A stretch of 64,000 bases of DNA, taken from NCBI GenBank assembly GCA_963810915.1, contig CAWEPH010000006.1, positions 558,001 through 622,000 on the forward strand, read 5' to 3'. The notes under the pieces were generated by a model. The model did not search any database and was not told the DNA's origin. It saw only the letters and a program-made list of their open reading frames with translations. The position numbers and the translations under genes are program-made. This DNA is from JAOUEA01 sp963810915 (GTDB taxonomy: Bacteria; Actinomycetota; UBA4738; HRBIN12). Every line of letters begins with the position of its first letter. Positions within the stretch are counted from its first letter, which is position 1. Below, piece by piece: positions 16,160-23,500 of the stretch.

Positions 16160-17344
16160 CTAGCGTCTGCGCGTCCGCTCGATCCCCTTGTAGTTGGCCA
16201 GAGACTCCAGGGCGTGCTCGATCGCCACCAGATCCGCCTGGTCGGCCATCACCTGATCGATGGGCTTGTAGGCGTCCGGAGCCTCGTCGAGCAGCGCGGC
16301 CGCGTCCGACGCCTGCCAGGCGCGGCCGGCCATCTGGCGCTCGAGCGTCTCCACCGACAGGGTCTTGCGGGCCTGTGTGCGGCTCATGCGGCGGCCGGCC
16401 CCGTGCGAGCACGAGGTGTAAGAGTCCTCGTTGCCGAGGCCGCGGACGACGTAGGAACGTTGTCCCATCGAGCCGGGGATCAGCCCGCGCGCGCCGATCC
16501 CGGCGTGGATCGCGCCCTTGCGGGTGATCCAGAGCCAACGGCCGTCGTGGTGCTCGAGTTCGGTGTAGTTGTGGTGGCAGTTCACCTCGTCCGCCGTGAC
16601 GAGCTCGCGGCCGATCACGGACTCGAGCTGACGATGGGTGGCCTCCAGGAGCAGGCGGCGGTTCTCGCGCGCGTACGCCTGCGACCAGGCGAGGTCGCGC
16701 AGGTACGCGTCGAACTCCGGGGTGCCCTTCTGGAGCCACGCGAGCTCCGGATCCTCGAGCCGGGTGCCGAGGCCCTCGTGGAGCATCTTCGCGGTGCGCG
16801 TGTGCAGGGTCGCGAGCTGGTTGCCCCCACCGCGCGAGCCGGAGTGCAGGAGGATCCATATCCGACCCTCCTCGTCGCGCGCCAGCTCCACGAAGTGGTT
16901 GCCGGAGCCGAGGGTGCCGAGCTGCATCGCGGCGCGCTGCGGCTTGGGCAGGGTCGGCGGCGGGGCATGCTCGCGCATCCAGGTGCGCGCCTCATCCGAC
17001 GCTCCACCCTCGTGCCACTTGCCCAGGCCCGCCGGCACGGCGGCGCGCATCGCGTCCACCCAGCCGTCCAGTCCCCGGTCGGGCAGCTGGTCCTCGCGCA
17101 GGTCTACCCTGCGGGCGGCCATCCCGCACCCGATGTCCACCCCGACGGCCGACGGGATCACCGCCGTCTCGGTGGCGATCACGGAGCCGATCGTGGCGCC
17201 GAAGCCCAGGTGGGCATCGGGCATCAGCGCGACGGGCCCGGCCAGGATAGGCAGGCGCGCCGTGCGGGCCGCCTGCTTCTTGGTGGCGTCGTCGATCTCC
17301 GACGCCCACGACACGACACCGGGTGCGATCTGCTGGTGCGGCAT
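16160..17344 (-). CDS. rtcB: RtcB family RNA-splicing ligase
   Basis: RtcB joins RNA 2',3'-cyclic phosphate and 5'-hydroxyl ends with GTP and manganese. The 394-residue product keeps metal ligands D70 and C73 in GVDIGCGM, N149-H150 in GSGNHFVEL, H257-H258 in NCHHNYTE, and the guanylylated histidine H314 in SHGAGRRMSR. This short bacterial form lacks archaeal insertions. It follows rpsI on the same strand after a 9-bp hairpin, so it may have its own promoter or receive readthrough. Its role here, whether repair of stress-cleaved RNA or tRNA repair, is not shown. Confidence 0.92.
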   Translation of the reverse strand: MPHQQIAPGVVSWASEIDDATKKQAARTARLPILAGPVALMPDAHLGFGATIGSVIATETAVIPSAVGVDIGCGMAARRVDLREDQLPDRGLDGWVDAMRAAVPAGLGKWHEGGASDEARTWMREHAPPPTLPKPQRAAMQLGTLGSGNHFVELARDEEGRIWILLHSGSRGGGNQLATLHTRTAKMLHEGLGTRLEDPELAWLQKGTPEFDAYLRDLAWSQAYARENRRLLLEATHRQLESVIGRELVTADEVNCHHNYTELEHHDGRWLWITRKGAIHAGIGARGLIPGSMGQRSYVVRGLGNEDSYTSCSHGAGRRMSRTQARKTLSVETLERQMAGRAWQASDAAALLDEAPDAYKPIDQVMADQADLVAIEHALESLANYKGIERTRRR

Positions 17345-17367
17345 GTGATGACCTCCTTCGTTCGCGG

Positions 17368-17389
17368 TTCCGAGCCCCCAGGCTCGGAA
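17368..17389 (-). terminator. hairpin after rpsI
   Basis: TTCCGAGCC, loop CCCA, GGCTCGGAA forms a perfect 9-bp stem between the rpsI stop and the rtcB start. It lacks a clear U-tract and may act as a partial terminator. Confidence 0.55.
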
Positions 17390-17400
17390 CGCTCAGGAGA

Positions 17401-17796
17401 TCAGCGCTTCGAGTACTGCGGGGCCTTGCGGGCCTTCTTCAGGCCGTACTTGCGGCGTTCCTTCTCGCGGGCGTCCCGGGTGAGATAGCCCTCGGCCTTG
17501 AGCTGCGTTCGCAACTCGGGGTCGAGGTCGATCAGCGCGCGGGCGATGCCGAGGCGCACCGCACCTGCTTGGCCACTGATCCCGCCACCGTGGATGGAGA
17601 CGATCACGTCGAACTCCTTCTCCTTGCCCACGAGCCGCAGCGGTGAGACCGCGACCATGCGGTGCACCCGCGTGGGGAAGTAGTCGTCCAGCGCCCGGCC
17701 GTTGATCTCGAAGTTGCCGTCGCCGGGCACGAGGCGCACGCGCGCCACGGCCTCCTTGCGGCGTCCGGTGTTCATCTTCGCTGCGGTCGCGGCCAC
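17401..17796 (-). CDS. rpsI: 30S ribosomal protein S9
   Basis: S9 contacts P-site tRNA through its C-terminal tail. The 131-residue product has GRRKEAVARVRL near the N-terminus, the central GGGISGQAGAVRLGIARAL, and the conserved C-terminal basic tail ending KKARKAPQYSKR. It begins at GTG 17796, eight bases after rplM, the standard L13-S9 pair. Confidence 0.97.
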   Translation of the reverse strand: MAATAAKMNTGRRKEAVARVRLVPGDGNFEINGRALDDYFPTRVHRMVAVSPLRLVGKEKEFDVIVSIHGGGISGQAGAVRLGIARALIDLDPELRTQLKAEGYLTRDAREKERRKYGLKKARKAPQYSKR

Positions 17797-17803
17797 TGGG
17801 TGA

Positions 17804-18499
17804 CTACTCCTTCTCGGCGGACTCGGTCGCCGGCTTCTTCGCCGTGGTCTTCTTGGCGGTGGACTTCTTCGCCGTCGACTTCTTGGCGGTCGTCTTCTTG
17901 GCGGTGGACTTCTTGGCGGTCGTCTTCTTGGCGGTGGTGGGTTTCTTCGCGGTGGTCTTCTTGGCCGACGGCTCCTTCGCCGGCGCTGTGGACGCCTTCG
18001 GCTTGGAGACCGGCTTCTCCGGAACGACGTGGCGCGTCTTCAGCGGGAGACCCTCCCACTTCGGCGGACGCCCGAGCGTGTACGGCTCCGGCTTCTGCGG
18101 CGCGTGCGGGTGCTCGGCGCCGGCCACGACGTGCAGCTTGCGCACCATCGACCGGCCGAGCCGGTTCTTGGGGAGCATGCCCTTGATGGCCTTCTCCACC
18201 GCGAACACGGGACGCTCGGCCATCAGCGCGTCATAGCGCGTGCCCGTGATCCCGCCCGGATAGCCCGAGTGCCGGTACGCGACCTTCTTCATCTCCTTGC
18301 CGCCGGTGAGGACCACCTTGTCGGCGTTCACGATGATCACGTGGTCGCCGCAGTCCATGTGCGGGGCGAAGATGGGCTTGTGCTTCCCCCTGAGCAGCGC
18401 GGCGGCCTCGGACGCGATGCGGCCGAGGACCTGGTCGCTGGCGTCGATCACGTACCAGCGGCGCTCGATGTGCTCAGGCTTGGGAGAGTAGGTCTTCAT
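17804..18499 (-). CDS. rplM: 50S ribosomal protein L13 with a lysine/alanine-rich tail
   Basis: Residues 1-147 are a normal L13: KTYSPKPEHIERRWYVIDA, GDHVIIVNADKV, VEKAIKGMLPKNRLGR. Family members usually end near residue 147. Here about 84 further residues follow, and residues 179-222 are a run of TAKKT/STAKK-type repeats resembling the tail of histone H1 or actinobacterial HupB. The frame stays open through the repeats to a TAG at 17804 and the next gene follows at normal spacing, so the tail is part of the protein. It probably binds nucleic acid. A TTGACG-type promoter lies 39 bases upstream. Confidence 0.95.
   Translation of the reverse strand: MKTYSPKPEHIERRWYVIDASDQVLGRIASEAAALLRGKHKPIFAPHMDCGDHVIIVNADKVVLTGGKEMKKVAYRHSGYPGGITGTRYDALMAERPVFAVEKAIKGMLPKNRLGRSMVRKLHVVAGAEHPHAPQKPEPYTLGRPPKWEGLPLKTRHVVPEKPVSKPKASTAPAKEPSAKKTTAKKPTTAKKTTAKKSTAKKTTAKKSTAKKSTAKKTTAKKPATESAEKE
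17834..17965 (-). repeat. tandem codon repeats encoding the L13 tail
   Basis: A block of imperfect 15-base repeats (units such as ttcttggcggtggac and ttcttggcggtcgtc on the plus strand) encodes the TAKKT/STAKK pentapeptides. Such arrays can change copy number by slippage. It is coding sequence and not an intergenic repeat. Confidence 0.85.
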
Positions 18500-18510
18500 G
18501 CGCAGAGATG

Positions 18511-18531
18511 TCGGCCCGGGTCGTGGGCCGA
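18511..18531 (-). promoter_or_regulatory. leader hairpin of the rplM-rpsI transcript
   Basis: TCGGCCC and GGGCCGA form a 7-bp stem with a 7-base loop, located between the predicted transcription start and the rplM start codon. It could be an autoregulatory site or an RNA-stabilising 5' end; no known L13 leader structure is matched. Confidence 0.35.
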
Positions 18532-18537
18532 CGCATC

Positions 18538-18567
18538 AGGTTACCCGCGGGCGTGTTGGAGCGTCAA
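18538..18567 (-). promoter_or_regulatory. rplM-rpsI promoter
   Basis: On the minus strand TTGACG (18562-18567), an 18-base spacer and TAACCT (18538-18543) form a housekeeping-type promoter. The -35 box overlaps the last codons of truA. Confidence 0.7.
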
Positions 18568-19325
18568 AATGCCGCACGCCGACCGTACACGACGCGCTCG
18601 AGGGTGAGCCCGCGAGCCGGCGCGAGGTTACCCGTCCCCGCCCGGTCACGCGCCCGCAGCAGCCGCCGCACGTCCGCGGGTGCGAGCTTCCCGCCGCCCA
18701 CCAGCACGAGGGTGCCCGTGAGCGCGCGCACCATCTGATGGAGGAAGGCGTTGGCGCGGAACCCGAGCTCCACGCGCTCCCCGACGGCCACGACGCTCAC
18801 CCGCTGCAGGTCGCGCGTCGTGGGTCGCCCGTGGCCGGGATGCCGGCAGAACGAAGTGAAGTCGTGCTCCCCGACCAGGTGGCGCGCGGCCGCCCGCATC
18901 GCCCGCACGTCCAGCGCTCCCTCACGGTGCCAGACGAAACGGGCTGTGAACGGGTCGGGGACGGGACCGCTGTCGATCCGATACCGGTACTCACGGGCGC
19001 TCGCCGAGAAGCGCGCGTCGAAGCCCGGCGGCGCCGCCCGCGCTTCGCGACAGACGATCGCCGGCGCGAGGCGGCCGTTCAGGGCGTCGCGGATCCTGGT
19101 CGAGGCGACGTCGCGCTCGGTGGAGAACGACGCCACCTGCCCACGCGCGTGCACCCCGGCGTCGGTGCGCCCCGCCACGCTGAGCCTCACGGGCTCCCGC
19201 AGAACGGACGCGAGCACCTCGGCGATCGCGCCCTCCACCGTCGGGAGCGTCGGGTCGCGCTGTGCGGCCCACCCGCGGAAGGTTGTTCCGTCGTAGGCGA
19301 GGAGCAGCCGAAGGGTGCGCGTCAT
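18564..19325 (-). CDS. truA: tRNA pseudouridine(38-40) synthase
   Basis: TruA makes pseudouridine at positions 38-40 of the tRNA anticodon arm. The 253-residue product has the catalytic D55 in AGRTDAGVHARGQ, the N-terminal LLLAYDGTTFRGWAAQ, and FRANAFLHQMVRALTG near the end. It lies between rplQ and rplM, the usual actinobacterial order, after a strong terminator that closes the ribosomal operon. Confidence 0.95.
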   Translation of the reverse strand: MTRTLRLLLAYDGTTFRGWAAQRDPTLPTVEGAIAEVLASVLREPVRLSVAGRTDAGVHARGQVASFSTERDVASTRIRDALNGRLAPAIVCREARAAPPGFDARFSASAREYRYRIDSGPVPDPFTARFVWHREGALDVRAMRAAARHLVGEHDFTSFCRHPGHGRPTTRDLQRVSVVAVGERVELGFRANAFLHQMVRALTGTLVLVGGGKLAPADVRRLLRARDRAGTGNLAPARGLTLERVVYGRRAAF

Positions 19326-19344
19326 GGGCGCAGTATCCCAACGG

Positions 19345-19372
19345 GAGAGGCCGGGGCGAACCCCGGCCTCTC
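19345..19372 (-). terminator. terminator of the ribosomal supercluster
   Basis: GAGAGGCCGGGG, loop CGAA, CCCCGGCCTCTC is a perfect 12-bp stem 22 bases beyond the rplQ stop, with a GNRA-type tetraloop. Confidence 0.85.
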
Positions 19373-19393
19373 ATGGATCTCGCGCGGCCGAGG

Positions 19394-19759
19394 CTAGAAG
19401 CCCTCGCGCTCCACCAGTTCGATGCGCGCCATCGGTGCGGCGTCGCCCTTGCGCGGCCCAAGCTTCAAGATGCGCGTGTAGCCGCCCGGGCGATCCGTGA
19501 ACCGCGGCCCGATCTCGTGGAACAGGCGCGCGACCACGTCGCGGTCCGGGATGTCCTTCAACACCTCGCGCCGCGCGGCGAGGTCGCCGCGCTTCGCGTA
19601 GGTGATCAGCTTCTCGGCGTAGGGCCGGAGCGCCTTCGCCTTGGCCTCGGTGGTGTTGATGGCCTCGTGCGTGAAGAGCTGTGCCGCCAACGTGCTGAGC
19701 AGCAGCTTCTGATGCGACGGGTTGGAACCCAGACGCGGTCCCTTCTTGGGCTGGGGCAC
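19394..19759 (-). CDS. rplQ: 50S ribosomal protein L17
   Basis: L17 (121 residues) has the family features KKGPRLGSNPSHQKLLLSTL, INTTEAKAKALRPYAEKLIT, and ends GGYTRILKLGPRKGDAAPMARIELV. It follows rpoA by five bases and is the last gene of the large leftward ribosomal transcript, before a 12-bp GC hairpin. Confidence 0.97.
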   Translation of the reverse strand: MPQPKKGPRLGSNPSHQKLLLSTLAAQLFTHEAINTTEAKAKALRPYAEKLITYAKRGDLAARREVLKDIPDRDVVARLFHEIGPRFTDRPGGYTRILKLGPRKGDAAPMARIELVEREGF

Positions 19760-19764
19760 CTAGC

Positions 19765-20694
19765 TCACTCCTCCCGCAGTCCGAGGCCGAGCTCCTCGAG
19801 CTTGGCCTTGACCTCGTCGATCGACTTCTGGCCGAAGTTGCGGATGTCCATCAGCTCGGACTCGCTCTTCAGCACCAGGTCGCCCACCGCGTTGATGCCC
19901 TCGCGCTTCAGGCAGTTGTAGGAGCGCACCGACAGGTTGAGCTCCTCGATCGTGATGGCGTAGTCGCCGGGGACCTCCTCGTCCTCCGCAGGACCCACCG
20001 TCACGCTCGCGGCGTCGGCGAGCTCGGCGAAGAGGTTCACGAGCTCCAGGAGCGTGCCGCCGGCCGAGGCCACGGCCTCGCGCGGGGTGACCGAGCCGTC
20101 GGTCTCCACGTCGAGGATCAGGCGGTCGCGGTCGGTCATCTGCTCCACGCGCGTGTTCTCCACCGCGTAGCTCACCTTGCGCACCGGCGAGAAGATCGAA
20201 TCCACGGGGATCACGCCGATCGGATCGCGAGGCTTCTTGTTCTTGTCGGCCATGCGGTAGCCGACGCCACGCTCGACCGTCATCTCCATCTCCACCGACG
20301 CGCCCTTGCCCAAGGAGGCGATGTGCAGGTCGGGGTTCAGGATCTCGATGCCGGCGGGCGGCGCGATGTCGCCGGCCGTGACCTCGGCCTGGCCCTTGGC
20401 CTTGAGGTAGATGGTGGTGGGCTCCTCGAGCTCGGAGCGCACCACGAGCTCCTTCAGGTTCAGGATGATGTCGGTGACGTCCTCCGTGACCTTGGGGATG
20501 GTCGAGAACTCGTGCAGCACGCCGTCGATGCGGACGGACGAGATGGCGGCGCCGGGGATCGACGACAGCAGCGTGCGGCGCAGCGAGTTGCCGACCGTGT
20601 AGCCGAACCCGGGCTCCAGCGGCTCGATCGTGAACTTCGAGCGCGTGGGCGTGAGGACGTCCTCAGCTATCTGAGGCCTCGCGACGATGAACAA
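19765..20694 (-). CDS. rpoA: RNA polymerase alpha subunit
   Basis: The start is chosen at TTG 20694, because AAGGAGG lies 8 bases upstream and the product then begins FIVARPQIAEDV like other actinobacterial alpha subunits; an ATG 33 bases earlier has poor spacing. The 309-residue protein has the alpha NTD (GFGYTVGNSLRRTLLSSIPG) for assembly and the alpha CTD (LSVRSYNCLKREGI, DIRNFGQKSIDEVKAKL) for activator and UP-element contacts. No rpsD precedes it, unlike in Mycobacterium. Confidence 0.95.
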   Translation of the reverse strand: MFIVARPQIAEDVLTPTRSKFTIEPLEPGFGYTVGNSLRRTLLSSIPGAAISSVRIDGVLHEFSTIPKVTEDVTDIILNLKELVVRSELEEPTTIYLKAKGQAEVTAGDIAPPAGIEILNPDLHIASLGKGASVEMEMTVERGVGYRMADKNKKPRDPIGVIPVDSIFSPVRKVSYAVENTRVEQMTDRDRLILDVETDGSVTPREAVASAGGTLLELVNLFAELADAASVTVGPAEDEEVPGDYAITIEELNLSVRSYNCLKREGINAVGDLVLKSESELMDIRNFGQKSIDEVKAKLEELGLGLREE

Positions 20695-20791
20695 GGCGGT
20701 TCCCTCCTTCGGCGGGGGATCATCCACTCCTACCCCGCGTCGTTATCTCCCGGGGGCCCATCGGGGCGACCGGGTGTTCGCCGGCGTCCGA

Positions 20792-21184
20792 CTAGACGCG
20801 GCGACGCTTGCGTGGCCGGCAGCCGTTGTGCGGCACCGGCGTGACATCGGAGATGCCCGCCACCTCCAAGCCGGCGGCGGCCAGCGATCGGATGGCGGTC
20901 TCGCGGCCCGAACCCGGGCCCTTGACGTAGACGTCGACCTTCTGCAGGCCGTGCTCCTGCGCGGCGCGCGCGGCCTTCTCGGCGGCCAGCTGCGCGGCGA
21001 ACGGCGTGGACTTGCGGGAGCCCTTGAACCCCACGTTGCCCGCGCTCGCCCAGCTCAGGGTGTTCCCCTGCAGGTCCGTGATCGTGACGATGGTGTTGTT
21101 GAAGGTCGACTTGATGTGGGCCTGTCCGTGCACGACGTGCTTCTTCTCGCGACGCTTCGTCTTCTTGGCCTTGGGCTTCGCCAT
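20792..21184 (-). CDS. rpsK: 30S ribosomal protein S11
   Basis: S11 (130 residues) lies in the platform of the small subunit. AHIKSTFNNTIVTITD, GFKGSRKSTPFAAQ and the C-terminal TPVPHNGCRPRKRRRV are diagnostic. The N-terminus AKPKAKKTKRREKKHV is a typical basic actinobacterial extension. It follows rpsM closely, and rpoA follows after about 100 bases. Confidence 0.97.
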   Translation of the reverse strand: MAKPKAKKTKRREKKHVVHGQAHIKSTFNNTIVTITDLQGNTLSWASAGNVGFKGSRKSTPFAAQLAAEKAARAAQEHGLQKVDVYVKGPGSGRETAIRSLAAAGLEVAGISDVTPVPHNGCRPRKRRRV

Positions 21185-21198
21185 CCGGTGGAGCTCCC

Positions 21199-21579
21199 TT
21201 ACTTCTTGGTCGCCTTCTTCTTGCCGGCGATGGTCTTCTTCGGACCCTTGCGGGTCCGCGCGTTGGTGTGCGTGCGCTGACCGCGCACCGGGAGGCTGCG
21301 GCGGTGGCGGATGCCGGCGTAGCAGCCGATCTCGATCTTCCGCTTGATGTCCTGCGCCACCTCACGGCGGAGGTCGCCCTCGACCTTGAAGTTCTGGTCG
21401 ATGTAGGCACGGATCTTGAGGACCTCGTCCTCAGAGAGGTCACGCACCTTGGTGGCGGCGTCGACGCCGGCGCCGGTCACGATCTTGTTCGCGTTGGTGG
21501 TGCCGATCCCGTAGATGTAGGTGAGCGCGATGTCCAACCGCTTGTCGCGGGGGAGGTCAACGCCTGCGATCCGTGCCAC
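21199..21579 (-). CDS. rpsM: 30S ribosomal protein S13
   Basis: S13 (126 residues) sits in the head of the 30S subunit and bridges to the 50S. It begins MARIAGVDLPRDKRLDIALT, contains YGIGTTNANKI, and ends with RHRRSLPVRGQRTHTNART and a lysine-rich tail. No frameshift is present. It follows rpmJ closely on the minus strand. Confidence 0.97.
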   Translation of the reverse strand: MARIAGVDLPRDKRLDIALTYIYGIGTTNANKIVTGAGVDAATKVRDLSEDEVLKIRAYIDQNFKVEGDLRREVAQDIKRKIEIGCYAGIRHRRSLPVRGQRTHTNARTRKGPKKTIAGKKKATKK

Positions 21580-21594
21580 CTGATGGTCTCCTTC

Positions 21595-21708
21595 TCAGCC
21601 TTGACGCTGCTTGTGCCGCGGGTTCGAGCAGATGACGAGGATGTTCCCGCGCCGGCGGATCACGCGGCACTTGTCGCAGATCTTCTTCACCGAGGGACGT
21701 ACCTTCAT
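21595..21708 (-). CDS. rpmJ: 50S ribosomal protein L36
   Basis: A 37-residue gene that short-ORF callers can miss: KVRPSVKKICDKCRVIRRRG followed by NILVICSNPRHKQRQG. The zinc-binding pattern is Cys-x2-Cys (ICDKC) with a third cysteine and a histidine in ICSNPRH, so this is the C+ form. It lies between infA and rpsM as in other actinobacteria. Confidence 0.97.
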   Translation of the reverse strand: MKVRPSVKKICDKCRVIRRRGNILVICSNPRHKQRQG

Positions 21709-21754
21709 CGTCTACTCCCGCCGATCTTCTCCGAGCCTAACCTTGAGCCCGATC

Positions 21755-21973
21755 TCACTTGTACCGGTACACCACACGGCCCCGCGTGAGGTCGTACGGC
21801 GAGAGCTCCACCAAGACCCGGTCGCCGGGGAGGATCCGGATGTAGTGCATCCGCATCTTCCCCGAGATGTGCGCCAGCACCAGGTGATCGTTGTCCAGCT
21901 TCACCCTGAACATGGCGTTGGGCAACGGCTCGACGACCGTTCCCTCCATCTCGATGGCGTCTTTCTTCGGCAA
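21755..21973 (-). CDS. infA: translation initiation factor IF-1
   Basis: IF-1 (72 residues, an S1/OB-fold protein) binds the 30S A site. PKKDAIEMEGTVVEPLPN, VLAHISGKMRMHYIRILPGD and the C-terminal DLTRGRVVYRYK are the expected sequence. The start is TTG at 21973, because the only upstream in-frame ATG would add about 34 residues unrelated to IF-1. A -10/-35 promoter pair lies about 80-110 bases upstream, so infA begins a transcript. Confidence 0.94.
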   Translation of the reverse strand: MPKKDAIEMEGTVVEPLPNAMFRVKLDNDHLVLAHISGKMRMHYIRILPGDRVLVELSPYDLTRGRVVYRYK

Positions 21974-22051
21974 GCTCCAGCTGGTTCCTTCGAACGTGGT
22001 CTTCCCCGGATCCGGAGCACGCGGAACGGGCTCCAGGTGGGGCGAACCCAA

Positions 22052-22081
22052 AGTATACGGGCCCTGCCGCGCCACCGTCCA
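22052..22081 (-). promoter_or_regulatory. infA operon promoter
   Basis: Minus-strand TGGACG (22076-22081), an 18-base spacer and TATACT (22052-22057) precede infA and overlap the 3' end of map. Confidence 0.65.
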
Positions 22082-22089
22082 CGCAGGGC

Positions 22090-22848
22090 TCAGCGGCGCG
22101 CGGTCAGGACCTCCGGACCGTCCTCGGTCACCGCGATCGTGTGCTCGAAGTGCGCCGCGACGGATCCGTCGGCGGTGACCACCGTCCAGCCGTCCTCCAG
22201 GACCCGCGTCTCCTCCCCGGCGACCGTAAGCATAGGCTCCACCGCGATCACGAGGCCGGGCCGCAGATCGGGGCCGCGTCCCGGCGGTCCCCAGTTCTGG
22301 ATGAACGGATCCTCGTGCATGGCCCGGCCGATCCCGTGCCCGCCGTACTCACGCACGATCCCGAACCCCGCGGGAGCCGCCGTGGACTCGATCGCCCACC
22401 CGATGTCCGACAGGCGCCCCCCGGGCCGGATCGCGTCGATCGCGGCGTCCAGCGCCGCCTCGGTCGTCTTCACCAGACGCGCGGCCTCGTCGCTCGGCGC
22501 GGCGTCGCCCACGAAGACCGTGACGGCCGAATCCGAGTGGAAGCCCTCCCAGATGGCGCCGAAGTCGAGCGACAGCACGTCGCCCTCGCGCAGGAGCCGC
22601 GTGCGCGATGGGATCCCGTGGACGATCTCCTCGTTCACCGACGCGCAGATCGACGCGGTGAAGCCCTTGTACCCCAGGAACGACGGGACGGCCCCCTCCG
22701 CGCGGATCCGTCGCTCGGCCACGTCGTCGAGATCGGCCGTGCTCACGCCCGGACGCACCCGGGTGAGCACCTCGTCGATCGTCTCGGCGAGGATGCGCCC
22801 CGACTTCCGCATCTTCTGGAGCTCTTCGGGCGACTTGCGGATGATCAT
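22090..22848 (-). CDS. map: type I methionine aminopeptidase
   Basis: MAP removes the initiator methionine from new proteins and uses two metal ions. The 252-residue product begins MIIRKSPEELQKMRKSG; the metal-binding residues are in SLDFGAIW, HSDSAVTV, GGHGIGRAMHEDP, AVEPML and FEHTIAV. Its ATG overlaps the adk stop as ATGA. Length and lack of a zinc-finger extension fit the type Ia enzyme. Confidence 0.96.
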   Translation of the reverse strand: MIIRKSPEELQKMRKSGRILAETIDEVLTRVRPGVSTADLDDVAERRIRAEGAVPSFLGYKGFTASICASVNEEIVHGIPSRTRLLREGDVLSLDFGAIWEGFHSDSAVTVFVGDAAPSDEAARLVKTTEAALDAAIDAIRPGGRLSDIGWAIESTAAPAGFGIVREYGGHGIGRAMHEDPFIQNWGPPGRGPDLRPGLVIAVEPMLTVAGEETRVLEDGWTVVTADGSVAAHFEHTIAVTEDGPEVLTARR

Positions 22849-23498
22849 GGTTCCAAGGCCTCCAGCGTCGCGACGGTCCGCTCCACCACCACGTCCTCCT
22901 GTGCCTGCGCGTCCACCTCGTGGAGGAGGCCGTGGTCGCGGTAGAAGGCCTCGAGGGGCGCGGTCTGTTCCCCATAGACGGCCAGCCGGCGACGCACGGT
23001 GAGCTCCTCGTCGTCGGCGCGCCGCTCCAAACCCGTGCCGTCCACGTCGCAGATCTTGTCCTGGGCGGGCGGCTTGAACTCCAGGTTGTAGGTGCGCTTG
23101 CATAGGGGACAGATCCACCGGTTCGACAGGCGGCGCACGGCCATGTCGTCGGAGATCGCGAAGTCGAGCACGGCGGTGAGGGGAGTGCCGGCCGCCTCGA
23201 GCGCCCGCTCGAGCGCTCGGGCCTGGGGCACGGTGCGCGGGAAGCCGTCGAGGATGAAGCCGGTCTGCGCGTCGTCGTGGGCCAGGCGATCCATCACCAT
23301 CTCCACCACGACGTCGTCGGGGACGTACTCGCCGCGGTCCATGAACGCGCGCGCGCGGATCCCCAGCATCGTGCCCTCCTGGACGTGCTCCCGCAGGATG
23401 TCGCCCGTGGAGATCTGGGGGATGCCGTAGCGCTCCGCCAGACGCTGTGCCTGCGTCCCCTTCCCCGCGCCCGGAGGGCCGAGCAGCACGAGGCGCAT
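22845..23498 (-). CDS. adk: adenylate kinase (zinc-lid type)
   Basis: Adk interconverts AMP, ADP and ATP. The 217-residue product has the P-loop GPPGAGKGTQA, the AMP-binding STGDILR, DGFPRT, and a long lid with CPLCKRTYN and a further Cys and Asp in KICDVDG, the Cys3-Asp zinc site of Gram-positive enzymes. It follows secY by two bases and is coupled to map. Confidence 0.96.
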   Translation of the reverse strand: MRLVLLGPPGAGKGTQAQRLAERYGIPQISTGDILREHVQEGTMLGIRARAFMDRGEYVPDDVVVEMVMDRLAHDDAQTGFILDGFPRTVPQARALERALEAAGTPLTAVLDFAISDDMAVRRLSNRWICPLCKRTYNLEFKPPAQDKICDVDGTGLERRADDEELTVRRRLAVYGEQTAPLEAFYRDHGLLHEVDAQAQEDVVVERTVATLEALEP

Positions 23499-23500
23499 GG

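Noticed and set aside
17834..17965. CRISPR-like or other short-spaced repeat array
   Set aside because: Units are in-frame 15-base codon repeats without spacers, inside an open coding frame.
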